Positions 50,928 to 60,954 of a DNA stretch of 64,000 nt are shown in pieces. This DNA is from an uncultured Pelagibacteraceae bacterium (GTDB lineage: Bacteria > Pseudomonadota > Alphaproteobacteria > Pelagibacterales > Pelagibacteraceae). Position 1 is the stretch's first letter. The number at the start of each line of letters is the position of its first letter. The stretch spans positions 103,491 through 167,490 of the forward strand of contig CACBLI010000001.1 in the NCBI GenBank assembly GCA_902540235.1, read 5' to 3'. Position numbers and translations under genes: made by a program. The notes beneath the pieces are model-generated. The model was not told where the DNA came from, did no database searches, and saw only the letters and a program-made list of their open reading frames with translations.

Positions 50928-51782
50928 ATGGCTTTACCCAAATATACAGAACCACATTATAGAATTTGGCACTATGTTTATTTGACAATTTGTGCAGCAG
51001 TATTCTTTTTTCTTGTTGCTCCATTGTTTGTTATTTTTCCATTATCTTTTAATGCTGAGGAATTTTTAGTTTTTTCAGATGGAATGAAACGTCTTGATCC
51101 TGATGCATTTTCTTTGAGATGGTATCAAGATATGATTTATGGGACTAAAAACCCTTGGGGATTAGCTGCAAAAAATAGTTTTATAATTGCTATCTTTGCA
51201 ACAATAGGTTCAGTAATTCTTGGAACAGTAGCAGCTTTAGGTTTGAGTAGTAGACATATGCCGTATAAAGGTCTAATCATGGCAGTATTAATCTCACCAA
51301 TGATAGTTCCTTTAATTATTTCAGGTGTAGCGATATTTTTCTTTATGGCTAAAGTTGGATTAGCAGCCACACACACAGGAATAGTTCTCGCGCATATTAT
51401 TTTGGGGACACCATTTGTTGTTATTACAGTAACCGCAACTCTTTCAGGATTTGATCATAGCGTGACAAGAGCAGCTGCTAGTTTGGGCAGTGATCCTGTA
51501 AATACATTTATGAAAATAACTTTACCACTTATTTTGCCTGGAGTAATATCTGGAGGATTGTTTGCATTTGTTACTTCATTTGATGAGGTAGTGGTTGTTT
51601 TATTTTTAGCTGGACTAGAAAACACAACCATTCCAATTCAAATGTGGACAGGTTTAAGAGAGCAATTAAGCCCAACCATTCTTGCTGTTGCAACTTGTCT
51701 AATTATATTATCAACATTAATATTAGTGACCGCTGAACTTTTAAGACGAAGATCTGAAAGACTCAGAGGTATAAATCGATAA
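50928..51782 (+). CDS. potC: Polyamine-type ABC permease (PotC-like)
   Basis: A 284-residue six-helix permease with family segments RWYQDMIYGTKNPWGLAAKN, VILGTVAALGLSSRHMPYKG, and the EAA loop TRAAASLGSDPVNTFMKITL. LLILPGVISG-like and FDEVVVVLFLAG follow. It pairs with the preceding PotB to form the channel. It is 5 bases downstream of it and is followed 12 bases later by a beta-oxidation gene, which may share the transcript. Confidence 0.92.
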   Translation: MALPKYTEPHYRIWHYVYLTICAAVFFFLVAPLFVIFPLSFNAEEFLVFSDGMKRLDPDAFSLRWYQDMIYGTKNPWGLAAKNSFIIAIFATIGSVILGTVAALGLSSRHMPYKGLIMAVLISPMIVPLIISGVAIFFFMAKVGLAATHTGIVLAHIILGTPFVVITVTATLSGFDHSVTRAAASLGSDPVNTFMKITLPLILPGVISGGLFAFVTSFDEVVVVLFLAGLENTTIPIQMWTGLREQLSPTILAVATCLIILSTLILVTAELLRRRSERLRGINR

Positions 51783-51794
51783 AAATATCATTAC

Positions 51795-54017
51795 ATGAAT
51801 ATAAAAAATGTTGTAGTGATTGGTTCGGGTACAATGGGAAGTGGTATTGCCGCTCACTTATGTAATGCAAATATCCCAGTTACATTATTAGATTTAAAAA
51901 CTGAAATTAGTGAGAAAGCTAGGGAAAGAATTCATAAATCAAGACCACCTTTGCTAATTGATAAATCAAAAATAAATAATATTAAAATTGGAAATATATC
52001 TGATAATTTTGATGTAGTTAAGGAAGCTGACTGGATAGTTGAAGCAGTTGTTGAAAGAATTGATGTAAAACATCAAATTTATGAAAAAATATTTAAGTCA
52101 AGAAAAGTAGGTGCAATTGTTTCATCTAATACATCCTCAATACCTATTAAAGTTTTATCTCAAAATTTAACGGATACAGAAAAAAAAGATTTCTGTATAA
52201 CTCATTTTTTTAATCCTGTCAGATATATGGGTCTATTAGAAATTGTAAAAAATGAGAACACTGATTTAAATAAGATTAATCAATTAAAAGAATTTTGTGA
52301 AATTGAGCTTGGTAAAGGTGCTATTGTTTGCAATGATACACCAGGATTTTTAGGAAATAGAGTAGGGGTTTATGCTATGCAAATAGCAATGACTGAAGCC
52401 TTTAAGATGAAGCTTTCAGTCGAAGAGGCAGATGCGATTTTTGGAAGACCAATGGGCATCCCAAAGACAGGTGTTTTTGGTCTTTATGATTTAATTGGGA
52501 TTGATTTAATGGCTGACGTTTTAAAAAGCTTTATTAAAGAATTGCCTAAAACCGATGAATTTCATGAGGTAGCAAAAGAAATTCCATTAGTAAAAAAATT
52601 AATTGAAACTGGTTACACTGGAAGAAAAGGTAAAGGTGGCTTTTATAGAATAAATAAATCTGGAGCAACCAAAGTGATGGAAGCAATTAATCTTGAAACA
52701 GGTGATTACTCGCCTAGTAAAAAGATTGATATAAAATCTGATAAAGTAGACCTTAGTGGACTGATAAATAGAAAAGATAGATATGGTGAATATGCATGGT
52801 CAGTAATTTCAAAAATTATAAAATATGCCTCATCGCTAGTTCCTGGAATTACTAACCAATTTAATGACATTGATGAAGCAATGAGGCTTGGTTTCAACTG
52901 GGCTAAGGGACCATTTGAAATGTTAGAGGAAATTGGTGTTAAAAATTTTTTTAATAAAGTAGACGATTTTAGTGGAAACAATTTTTTAGAGGAATTGAAT
53001 AAAAGTAAAAATGAAAATTTTTATGGTGAAAGACAAAAATACACTAACATTGAAACGCTGGGTAAAGTTAAAAAAACTGCTGTAAGATTAGATGGTAATG
53101 ACTCTGCAAAAATTTTTAGATTCAATGACTATAATATTGTAGAGTTTACCACTAAAGCCAATGCTTTAGATTATGACTCAATGGATGCCCTTAAAAAAGC
53201 AACAGATAAACCATTAATAATTATAAATGAAAGTATGCAATTTTCGGCAGGTGTAAATTTAACTTATACGATGCAATTTGCAGAAAAAAATGATTTTAAA
53301 TCAATAGAAAAATTTATTAAATATTTTCAAGAAACTTGTAAGCATTTAAAATATTCTAAACATCCTGTTATTTCTGCCCCATCAGGTTTAACTCTTGGAG
53401 GGGGGTTTGAGGTAATGGTTCAAAGTAATTTTGTTGCATCTCATACTAATATAGTTGTAGGACTGGTTGAGACTATTGTTGGATTAATTCCAGCAGGGGG
53501 AGGCTGTAAAGAAATGTTAGGGAGATGGTTAGAAACTGAAGAGGCAAAAAAAGATCCAAATTTTGCACCACTTAAAGTGTTTGATATTATTGGCTATGGT
53601 AAAACAGCAACTTCACCTGTAGAAGCTGAACCATTAAAATATTTAAGACCTAGCGATAAAAAAATAATGAATAGAAACAGTTTATTGGAAGTTTCAAAAA
53701 AAATCATCAGTGAAAATAAAGATTTTAAAACACCCAAAGAGTTAAAATTTAATTTACCTGGAGAAAGTGTTAGAATCGAAATGAATAAAATTATTGAAAA
53801 ACTTTATAATGAAAAAGTTATTTTAGACCATGGTGTTAATGTTGCAAAGGAATTAGCAAATGTTTTAAGCGGCGGAGATACAACAATAAATAAAACATTA
53901 TCAGAGGATGATTTGTTTAAATTAGAATTAAATGCATTTATGAAATTGATTGAAACTAATAAAACTCAAGATAGAATAAGACATACATTGTCTACAGGAA
54001 AACCCTTAAATAACTAA
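51795..54017 (+). CDS. fadN: FadN-like 3-hydroxyacyl-CoA dehydrogenase / enoyl-CoA hydratase
   Basis: A 740-residue bifunctional enzyme with dehydrogenase first and hydratase second, the FadN order and opposite to FadB. Residues 1-180 are the NAD-binding domain (VVVIGSGTMGSGIAAHLCNA, then THFFNPVRYMGLLEIV); about 185-400 is the helical C-terminal dehydrogenase part (GFLGNRVGVYAMQIAMTEAF). A crotonase-fold part (about 450-600) has TLGGGFEVMVQSNFVA for the oxyanion hole and LVETIVGLIPAGGGCKEML, with both expected glutamates. It performs two beta-oxidation steps. Thiolase and acyl-CoA dehydrogenase partners are not in the window. Confidence 0.9.
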   Translation: MNIKNVVVIGSGTMGSGIAAHLCNANIPVTLLDLKTEISEKARERIHKSRPPLLIDKSKINNIKIGNISDNFDVVKEADWIVEAVVERIDVKHQIYEKIFKSRKVGAIVSSNTSSIPIKVLSQNLTDTEKKDFCITHFFNPVRYMGLLEIVKNENTDLNKINQLKEFCEIELGKGAIVCNDTPGFLGNRVGVYAMQIAMTEAFKMKLSVEEADAIFGRPMGIPKTGVFGLYDLIGIDLMADVLKSFIKELPKTDEFHEVAKEIPLVKKLIETGYTGRKGKGGFYRINKSGATKVMEAINLETGDYSPSKKIDIKSDKVDLSGLINRKDRYGEYAWSVISKIIKYASSLVPGITNQFNDIDEAMRLGFNWAKGPFEMLEEIGVKNFFNKVDDFSGNNFLEELNKSKNENFYGERQKYTNIETLGKVKKTAVRLDGNDSAKIFRFNDYNIVEFTTKANALDYDSMDALKKATDKPLIIINESMQFSAGVNLTYTMQFAEKNDFKSIEKFIKYFQETCKHLKYSKHPVISAPSGLTLGGGFEVMVQSNFVASHTNIVVGLVETIVGLIPAGGGCKEMLGRWLETEEAKKDPNFAPLKVFDIIGYGKTATSPVEAEPLKYLRPSDKKIMNRNSLLEVSKKIISENKDFKTPKELKFNLPGESVRIEMNKIIEKLYNEKVILDHGVNVAKELANVLSGGDTTINKTLSEDDLFKLELNAFMKLIETNKTQDRIRHTLSTGKPLNN

Positions 54018-54346
54018 ATAAATATTTTTTGCTGTTGATTGTGCCATTTTTCAAGGACTGGTTTGAGTTGTTCGCAAGAAAAATATTTTTTTCTTTTGTC
54101 ACTTTTATCAACAAATTTTTTTAAGTAACCTAACTTAACACCCTCTGATAGAATAGTTTGTATCGTCGTTCGACTAACTGTTGAATTAGTAATTTTACAT
54201 AAATCTTCAAAAGTAATTTTTTCATGACCATAAATATAAAACGTTATTATTACATGAATTTTGGTTTTAAATATAAATGATAGTTCATTCGAGTCATTTA
54301 CATGGCTAACCAAATCTTTTGCTATTCTAGAAAATTTATTTCGCAT
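54014..54346 (-). CDS. Small MarR-like winged-helix regulator
   Basis: A 110-residue protein with the winged-helix layout of MarR-type regulators: an N-terminal helix, then ITFEDLCKITNSTVSRTTIQ (recognition region), LGYLKKFVDKSDKRKKYFSC (the wing). It overlaps the fadN stop by 4 bases convergently. It is divergent from the two-partner secretion operon across 305 bases. Two related A/T dyads in that gap, one next to each gene, could be its operators (inference). Confidence 0.75.
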   Translation of the reverse strand: MRNKFSRIAKDLVSHVNDSNELSFIFKTKIHVIITFYIYGHEKITFEDLCKITNSTVSRTTIQTILSEGVKLGYLKKFVDKSDKRKKYFSCEQLKPVLEKWHNQQQKIFI

Positions 54347-54651
54347 ACTATAAAATATTGTTATTAAAATTTAACAGTATTTTTTATTTACACAGATAAC
54401 CAATGTTTTTTTCAATTTTTAGCTATGCAATTTAATCAATTTAGAATTAATCATTTTTAGTGAATTATGTTCTAATTTATATTCAAACAAACATTCAAAA
54501 TAAGGGTCTTTTTAATCAAATATACTATTAAAATTTGGTAGTAAATTTTAATGCGAATTTAAAACTGTATTACTTTAGGTAATGTCAGATAAAATCTATC
54601 ATGATTAAGGGATTCAAGTAACTTTAAGAAATATTAGAAATTTAAAACAAA
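54347..54651. promoter_or_regulatory. Divergent intergenic region with two related dyads
   Basis: ATTAAAATTT-GGTAGT-AAATTTTAAT is a perfect 10-base inverted repeat at 54527-54552, about 100 bases before the tpsA start. A degenerate relative, ATTAAAATTT-AACAGT-ATTTTTTATT (54363-54388, 7 of 10 arm bases kept), lies 17 bases before the regulator start. No coding frame was found in the region. The arrangement suits autoregulation plus control of the secretion operon by the small winged-helix protein. Confidence 0.55.
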
Positions 54652-57600
54652 ATGAAAATATTAATAAATAAATTTATTAATTGGTTTTTAATATTTTTTT
54701 TAAGCCTAACAAGCACTAATTCATATGTTTTTGCTCAAAATATTGATCAATTTACCCTACCAACAGGCGCAAAAGTAGTAAGTGGAAACATTACCATTAA
54801 CCAGCCTAAGATCGGAAGACTTGATGTAAATCAAACGACTAAGCAAGGTATCGTTAATTGGAATACTTTTAACGTAGGTTCAAGCGCATCGGTCCATTTT
54901 AATCAACCGACTAATAAATCTACTATTTTAAATAATGTAGTTAGTGGAAAATCAATTATTAATGGCTCTATTTTTTCAAATGGAAGACTAATACTAGTAA
55001 ATCCTACAGGTATATTAATGGGACCTACCTCAGCTGTAAGAGCAGAGGGTGCGATATTATCAACTCTAAATATTACAAATCAAAATTATCTAAATAATAA
55101 CTTAGAGTTTTCATCAGATAAGCTATCCAAATTAACCGCAAATGGAAAAATTGATGCTCAATACGTAGCTTTAATTTCTTCAGAAATAAATAACAAAGGT
55201 CAAATTATTGCTAAAGCTTCAACCGCCCTTGCAGCTGGAGATGATGTTTTGTTAAGTATTAGCGGAAACAACAAGCTTACTGTGAAAGTAAAACCATCTA
55301 AACTTAAATCACTCGCAAAAAATGAAGGTACAATTGAAACTAAAAATGGAATAGTAACAATAAAAGCTGATGCTGCACAAAGTTTAGTTGATGAAACAAT
55401 TAAAATAACTGATGCAAAAGCACAGGGCCTGGCGTCAGAAAATGGTGTTATCAAATTAGTTTCAAATACAGGATCTATCGAAGCAAGTGAAATTAAAATC
55501 GATGCAGGATCGAAAGGTGAAGCAACCATCTCGGGCAAATTAGATGCTAATTCTTCAACAGGTAAGGGTGGCGATATTGAAATTACTGGTAAAGAATTAA
55601 ACCTAGTATCTGCAAAACTTAGCGCAGATGGTAGAGAAGGTGGTGGTGAAATATTAATAGGCGGAGACTGGCAAGGTAAAGGGGATTTGCTTCAGTCAAC
55701 ATATACTTCAATAGATAAAAATTCAGTATTATCAGCTAGTGCAACAGAAAGTGGAGCTGGTGGAACAATTGTAGCTTGGTCTAATATTAAAGATAGTAAT
55801 TCTGTTACAAGTGTATATGGAACATTAACCGCAAAAGGTATTGATGGCGACGGGGGTCAGATAGAAACGTCTGGGGCTGTTTTAAATTATAATGGAATAA
55901 AAGTTAATACTAGTTCTTTAACTGGAAATTATGGAAATTGGTTACTTGACCCAACCAATATAACAATAGGATCTTCTGAAGCTTCTACCATTGTATCAAA
56001 CTTAGGAACCTCCGACGTTACTCAAACTGCAGATAATACTATTACGGTAAATAATAATATTGCTTACACTGGTGCTAGAAATGCAACGTTGACATTTAAC
56101 GCAACGACCTTGGTTTTAGGAGCAAACATAACATCATCAAATGGATCATTAAGTGTTGATGTAAATGCTGCAGTTAAATTAGACACAGATGTTACAATAA
56201 CAACTAATTCTGGCTCGTTTGATGTGAGCGGGGCTATTTCACCAAATTCAACTTCAGTATCTGGAATACTTCAGTTAAAACGCTCAGGTGCTTACGTTTT
56301 AAACGGGAGTGCTGCTACAGCAAGTAACTCAGCTACATCTCTAAGCGGAGGAGGTTCTTTATCATGGAACGGAAGCGCTTATACTTGGACGAAACCTAAC
56401 TCGTTATCCGCAACTAAATTATTAGTTGTTGCAGGTGGTGGAGGTGGAGGTCGAGATGGTGCCGGCGGAGGAGGAGCTGGTGGTTTAATTTATAACGCCT
56501 CATACTCTTTATCTGATAATAGTTACAGCATTACAGTTGGAGCAGGTGGTTCAAAAGCAACAAGTGTTCCTGGACAAGCATCGAATGGTCAAAACAGTAC
56601 ATTCGGAAATCAAACAGCAATTGGTGGTGGAGGCGGTGGAAGTAAGCAATCCAACGGAAGAGATGGAGGCTCTGGAGGAGGATATGGTCATAGAAAAGGT
56701 TCACCATCACCAGGAGCTGGAACACCTGGCCAAGGAAATAGTGGTGGTAGTGGTGGTCATAATACATATGCAGGCTCTGGCGGCGGTGGAGCTGGAAGTG
56801 CCGGAAATGGACCTTCGGGAAGAAATGGTGGAGCTGGCGGAGCAGGACTACAATATGACATTTCTGGAAGTAATCAGTGGTATGCAGCTGGAGGAGGTGG
56901 CGGAACCTGGGGAGGAACAGGTGGTGCCGGTGGTTCAGGTATTGGTGGACAAGGTGGATCAAATAGTGGACAGCGAAGTGGTGGTAATGGTACAGCGCAT
57001 ACAGGTTCTGGAGGAGGCGCTAATGGATGGGATGGTGGATCTTCAGCAGGAGATGGTGGTTCAGGTATTGTAATTTTAAATTACAGCGCTAACAATATTG
57101 TCTCTGCAGGTTTAACTTTAAATACTGGTTCAGGACAGGTAAATCTACAAAGTACCGTATCTGATCTAACTTCCTTAACTGTTAATACTACCAACAATTC
57201 TTCAGTAGTTACTGGAGTGATTAGCGGTGATACTGCATTAACAAAAGCTGGATCAGGTAAATTAACCACATCAGCAAACAATACTTATACAGGAGGCACA
57301 ACTGTAAGTGCTGGTACATTGTTTGGTGGTGAAGCAAGTAGATCAAATGATGTTTTTGGAACAGGATCTATCTCTGTTGCAAGCGGTGCAACTCTATGGG
57401 TTGATCGAAGCGATGATGGTGCTTTAACTAATGCACTAACTTTAAATGGCGGAACACTTCGTGGAACAAATGGTTTTGGTCAGTATTGGGATGGAAACAT
57501 TACCTTAGGAGCACACTCAACTATAAAAGCTGCTAATAACTTTTATATTGATGGAGTAATAAGTGGAAGCAGCAAGAATTTAACTAAAACTGGAAATGGT

Positions 57601-60600
57601 ACTGTTATCTTAAGAGGAACCAATACTTACTCCGGAACAACAATAGTGAGTGCTGGAACATTAAATATTGGTGGCTCTGGATCTTTAGGAAGTGGCACTT
57701 ATGCAGGAAATATTTCTAACAGTGGAACGTTTACTTATGCATCAAGCACAGCTCAAACTTTATCAGGAGTTATCTCAGGATCTGGAGCGTTAACAAAATC
57801 AGGTTCATCAACGTTAACATTATCAGGAACGAATACTTATAGTGGTGATACCACAATTTCTGCAGGAGCAATTGCTGTTTCAGGACTACTAGGTAATGGA
57901 ACTTATGCTGGAGCTATTGCAAATAGTGGCACCTTAACTTTAAGCTCAAGTTCTATACAAACATTATCAGGTGCAATTTCAGGCAGTGGGGGAATTACAA
58001 AATCAGGTAGTGGAAATTTAACGCTCAGCGGAAGTAGTAACTTTACTGGAACAATAGCTTTGTCTAATGGGACTTTAATTGCTGGTGCAGATAACGCATT
58101 AGGAAGTTCTCCCACAATTTCAGCCAGTAATTCTCCTACGTTAAAAACAACTAGTGGAACAACTCTTCCTTCGATATCAGTAACTGGCGATGTAATTTTA
58201 GAATCATCTATTAAGACGACAGGCACGCAAACATACAATGATAATGTAACTGTAAAAGGAACCGGTTTTTCTTTAATCACATCTAATAATAATATTACAA
58301 TTGGAGGCAATTTATCTTCAAATAGTAATTCTGGAATTTTACAATTAAGATACAATGGTAAATATATTTTTAATGGTGAGAGCGAGGCAACTGCTACTTC
58401 ATCTAGCACAAGTATTGGAAACGGATCACTAACCTACTCTTTGGGAGCTTTTACTTGGACAAAACCATCTTCAGTGACTTCAGCTGATCTATTGATAATA
58501 GCCGGTGGTGGAGGTGGTGGAGGTTCAAATGTTGGCGGTGGTGGAGGTGCTGGTGGAGTAATTCAAAAATCTTCATATTCGCTTAGTTCTTCAACTTATT
58601 CGGCAACAATAGGAGCTGGAGGAACAAGAGGTTCTGCTCATCGTGATGGTGGAAACGGAGGAAATACTTTATTTGCCTCATTGAATGCAATTGGTGGAGG
58701 CGGTGGAGGAGGACATAATCAAAGACCACACGGAAAATCAGGAGGTTCTGGAGGGGGTGCATCTTTTTGGCATGGTAATCCTGGATCTGGAACTGCTGGC
58801 CAAGGCAATGCTGGAGCACAAGAAACTACTGGAAGAAACAGAGGTGGTGGAGGTGGAGGTGCTGGCGGAGCCGGAGGATTATTAAATGGAGAAGGTACTA
58901 ATGGAGGTATAGGAATTCAATCATCTATCACAGGCACTGCAAAATGGTATGCAGGTGGTGGTGGAGCAGGTACTGATGGCGCTACTGGAAACACTTATGG
59001 AGGATTAATTGGTGGTAGCGGAGTTGGTGGAGATGGAGGTGCCGCAAGAAGAGCTGGAAACAATGCAACTGCACACACCGGTAGTGGTGGAGGTGGAGGT
59101 GGAGGTCACTCATCAAATGTTGGCGGACATGGATCTTCAGGTTTAATTGTAATAAAATATGACCAATCAGATGATGCCGATCTTAAAATGGATACAGGCA
59201 CTGGAGCTGTAACTATCTCAGGAAATGTTACAAATTTAGATTTTTTAGATATGACTAACGTTGGAGCTTCGTCTTCAACTGTTTCTGGAGTAATAAGTGG
59301 AAGTACAAGAGTTATAAAATCTGGAACAGGAACTTTAAATTTTGCTGGTGTAAATACGTATACAGGTACCACTACAATTAATGCTGGTAAATTAAAAGTA
59401 TCAGGTAGTGGAAAATTAGGAAGTGGAAGTTATTCTGCAAATATTATTAATAATGGAACATTTGAGTATGGTTCAAGTGCAACACAAACAATATCTAGTA
59501 CAATTTCTGGGACAGGTGGATTAACAGCAAGTGGTGGAGCACTAACATTGTCAGGAACAAATACTTATACTGGCGCAGTTAACATAAATAGTGGAGCTAG
59601 TTTAGTAGCTGGATCTGCCAGAGCTTTAGGTGCATCCGCTCCATCATTAACATCAACATCAACCTCAGATCAGTTTAGCGTTTCAGACGGTGTAACTTTG
59701 GCCTCTTTAAGAATAAACGGTGCAGTAAGATTGAATTCAGGAATAACGACTACTGGAGCGCAGAATTATACTGGAAATGTTTTAGTTGCCTCAGGTTCTA
59801 GAGGCTCCCCAGTTGAATTTACAACTACGAATTCGAATATAAATTTTGGTGGAAGTTTAAAAGGACAAGGTAATGCTAAAGCAAGATCAATGACAGTTAA
59901 TGCTGGTTCAGGAAATGTAACCTATGGGGATAGAGTTGGTTATGCTTTTAATTTAGAAATAGTTGATCCAACTAATACTACTGATAGTTTTTATACAATG
60001 ATAACAACAGCTAACACTATAACCCTTAAAGGTGATGTTATGACTTATGAGCAGCAAAGGTATAACGGAGATGTTTTAATCGGTAGTACGGGTAACAATG
60101 GAACTACAAGAACAGTATTATCTATGGACCCAGCGGTAATATTTAATGGAAAAGTAAATGACACTGTATCTGGTAAACATTCTTTAGTTGCAAAAGCAGT
60201 AGAAATTGACAGAGGAATAAATTCTGTTCCTACAGTTCAATTTAAGTCAAAAGTAGGATCTATAAAAAAATTAAAATCTTATACTGGCTTAACTGGATAC
60301 CAAGTATCAGGTGCAAGATGGGGTACGATTAATCCTAGCTCAGCATTTGGAACTGCTACAGGAGTTGGTCAGAAAATGACAGGAAGTAGTGGTGGATTAT
60401 CAAACTCAGTAAAAGAAAAAGCTAAAAGAGCTGCCAAAACAGCTGCAAAATTTAGGCCAATAAATAAGTTTGGCCCAGGCCCTATGAAGTTTAATATGTT
60501 TAGAGGTGGAAATAGTATTGGTTTTACAAAAAGCGTTGAAATTGTTTACGCGGACAACCCAAAATTTGGAGATATAAAAGCAAGACCAGGTGGTAATAAT

Positions 60601-60954
60601 TTTAAAATCGGTAAACCTTTAGCAAGAGGAAAAGTTGAGGGTAATAATCCTTCCGGACAAGGATTTTTTGGAAGATTATTCGGAGGTCCAAAAGGTAATC
60701 CATCAAACTTTAAGCCTTCTAATATTGAAACTGCAAAAGATTTTAATGCGCCACCGAAGCAATTTAGAGATATAAAGGAATTGTTTAAATCATTCGATGG
60801 CAAACCACAAAAAGGTGAGTTTTTTAATCCATATAAGCTTGGCTCTAAACCAAATCAAAGAATAGAAAACAAACCCAAAATTGAAAATAATCAAGGCTTA
60901 AACAACATAGATACTAATCCTGATGCGAGAATAGAAGATGAAGATAATATATAA
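54652..60954 (+). CDS. Giant two-partner-secretion exoprotein (TpsA, filamentous hemagglutinin-like)
   Basis: A 2100-residue exoprotein. After an N-terminal signal region (LIFFLSLTSTNSYVFAQ), residues about 30-250 are the TPS secretion domain: PTGAKVVSGNITINQP, GIVNWNTFNVG, then GRLILVNPTGILMGPTSAVR, with NPTG in place of NPNG. Residues 280-560 continue as beta-helix. Two glycine-rich modules (about 589-813 and 1278-1503), each preceded by a YTWTKP/FTWTKP segment, interrupt it. Autotransporter-associated repeats of the type LTKSGSSTLTLSGTNTYSGD fill about 850-1140 and 1540-1650. The last 200 residues are basic and Pro/Asn/Gly-rich. It overlaps the TpsB gene by 17 bases. Confidence 0.9.
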   Translation: MKILINKFINWFLIFFLSLTSTNSYVFAQNIDQFTLPTGAKVVSGNITINQPKIGRLDVNQTTKQGIVNWNTFNVGSSASVHFNQPTNKSTILNNVVSGKSIINGSIFSNGRLILVNPTGILMGPTSAVRAEGAILSTLNITNQNYLNNNLEFSSDKLSKLTANGKIDAQYVALISSEINNKGQIIAKASTALAAGDDVLLSISGNNKLTVKVKPSKLKSLAKNEGTIETKNGIVTIKADAAQSLVDETIKITDAKAQGLASENGVIKLVSNTGSIEASEIKIDAGSKGEATISGKLDANSSTGKGGDIEITGKELNLVSAKLSADGREGGGEILIGGDWQGKGDLLQSTYTSIDKNSVLSASATESGAGGTIVAWSNIKDSNSVTSVYGTLTAKGIDGDGGQIETSGAVLNYNGIKVNTSSLTGNYGNWLLDPTNITIGSSEASTIVSNLGTSDVTQTADNTITVNNNIAYTGARNATLTFNATTLVLGANITSSNGSLSVDVNAAVKLDTDVTITTNSGSFDVSGAISPNSTSVSGILQLKRSGAYVLNGSAATASNSATSLSGGGSLSWNGSAYTWTKPNSLSATKLLVVAGGGGGGRDGAGGGGAGGLIYNASYSLSDNSYSITVGAGGSKATSVPGQASNGQNSTFGNQTAIGGGGGGSKQSNGRDGGSGGGYGHRKGSPSPGAGTPGQGNSGGSGGHNTYAGSGGGGAGSAGNGPSGRNGGAGGAGLQYDISGSNQWYAAGGGGGTWGGTGGAGGSGIGGQGGSNSGQRSGGNGTAHTGSGGGANGWDGGSSAGDGGSGIVILNYSANNIVSAGLTLNTGSGQVNLQSTVSDLTSLTVNTTNNSSVVTGVISGDTALTKAGSGKLTTSANNTYTGGTTVSAGTLFGGEASRSNDVFGTGSISVASGATLWVDRSDDGALTNALTLNGGTLRGTNGFGQYWDGNITLGAHSTIKAANNFYIDGVISGSSKNLTKTGNGTVILRGTNTYSGTTIVSAGTLNIGGSGSLGSGTYAGNISNSGTFTYASSTAQTLSGVISGSGALTKSGSSTLTLSGTNTYSGDTTISAGAIAVSGLLGNGTYAGAIANSGTLTLSSSSIQTLSGAISGSGGITKSGSGNLTLSGSSNFTGTIALSNGTLIAGADNALGSSPTISASNSPTLKTTSGTTLPSISVTGDVILESSIKTTGTQTYNDNVTVKGTGFSLITSNNNITIGGNLSSNSNSGILQLRYNGKYIFNGESEATATSSSTSIGNGSLTYSLGAFTWTKPSSVTSADLLIIAGGGGGGGSNVGGGGGAGGVIQKSSYSLSSSTYSATIGAGGTRGSAHRDGGNGGNTLFASLNAIGGGGGGGHNQRPHGKSGGSGGGASFWHGNPGSGTAGQGNAGAQETTGRNRGGGGGGAGGAGGLLNGEGTNGGIGIQSSITGTAKWYAGGGGAGTDGATGNTYGGLIGGSGVGGDGGAARRAGNNATAHTGSGGGGGGGHSSNVGGHGSSGLIVIKYDQSDDADLKMDTGTGAVTISGNVTNLDFLDMTNVGASSSTVSGVISGSTRVIKSGTGTLNFAGVNTYTGTTTINAGKLKVSGSGKLGSGSYSANIINNGTFEYGSSATQTISSTISGTGGLTASGGALTLSGTNTYTGAVNINSGASLVAGSARALGASAPSLTSTSTSDQFSVSDGVTLASLRINGAVRLNSGITTTGAQNYTGNVLVASGSRGSPVEFTTTNSNINFGGSLKGQGNAKARSMTVNAGSGNVTYGDRVGYAFNLEIVDPTNTTDSFYTMITTANTITLKGDVMTYEQQRYNGDVLIGSTGNNGTTRTVLSMDPAVIFNGKVNDTVSGKHSLVAKAVEIDRGINSVPTVQFKSKVGSIKKLKSYTGLTGYQVSGARWGTINPSSAFGTATGVGQKMTGSSGGLSNSVKEKAKRAAKTAAKFRPINKFGPGPMKFNMFRGGNSIGFTKSVEIVYADNPKFGDIKARPGGNNFKIGKPLARGKVEGNNPSGQGFFGRLFGGPKGNPSNFKPSNIETAKDFNAPPKQFRDIKELFKSFDGKPQKGEFFNPYKLGSKPNQRIENKPKIENNQGLNNIDTNPDARIEDEDNI
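56366..57090 (+). repeat. First poly-glycine module of the TpsA gene
   Basis: Encodes about 225 residues opening with YTWTKPNSL and KLLVVAGGGGGGRDGAGGGG, rich in GG-x and GGxG turns with few large residues. Together with a second copy at about 58432-59165 that opens FTWTKPSSV and LLIIAGGGGGGG, it is an internal duplication. The pattern resembles Gly-rich domains of phage adhesins and the glycine-rich region of animal ALK receptors, which fold as bundles of polyglycine II helices. Confidence 0.8.
58432..59165 (+). repeat. Second poly-glycine module of the TpsA gene
   Basis: The duplicate of the module described at 56366, with the same order: WTKP opening, hydrophobic strand LLIIAGG, S-rich YSLSSSTYSATIGAGG, GG-rich core, then GSGGGGGGGHSSNVG and GLIVIKYD at the end. 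Bases diverge clearly between copies, so the duplication is old. Antisense reading frames here are by-products of the GG codons. Confidence 0.8.

Noticed and set aside
56531..57073. Long open frames on both strands across the first glycine-rich module
   Set aside because: GG-rich codons leave few stops in other frames; translations are low-complexity (His/Leu or Val/Glu) and do not look like proteins.
57903..58409. 168-codon minus-strand frame in the tpsA repeats
   Set aside because: Opposite the Ser/Thr/Gly repeat region, where codon bias keeps the other strand open; no start signal or context.
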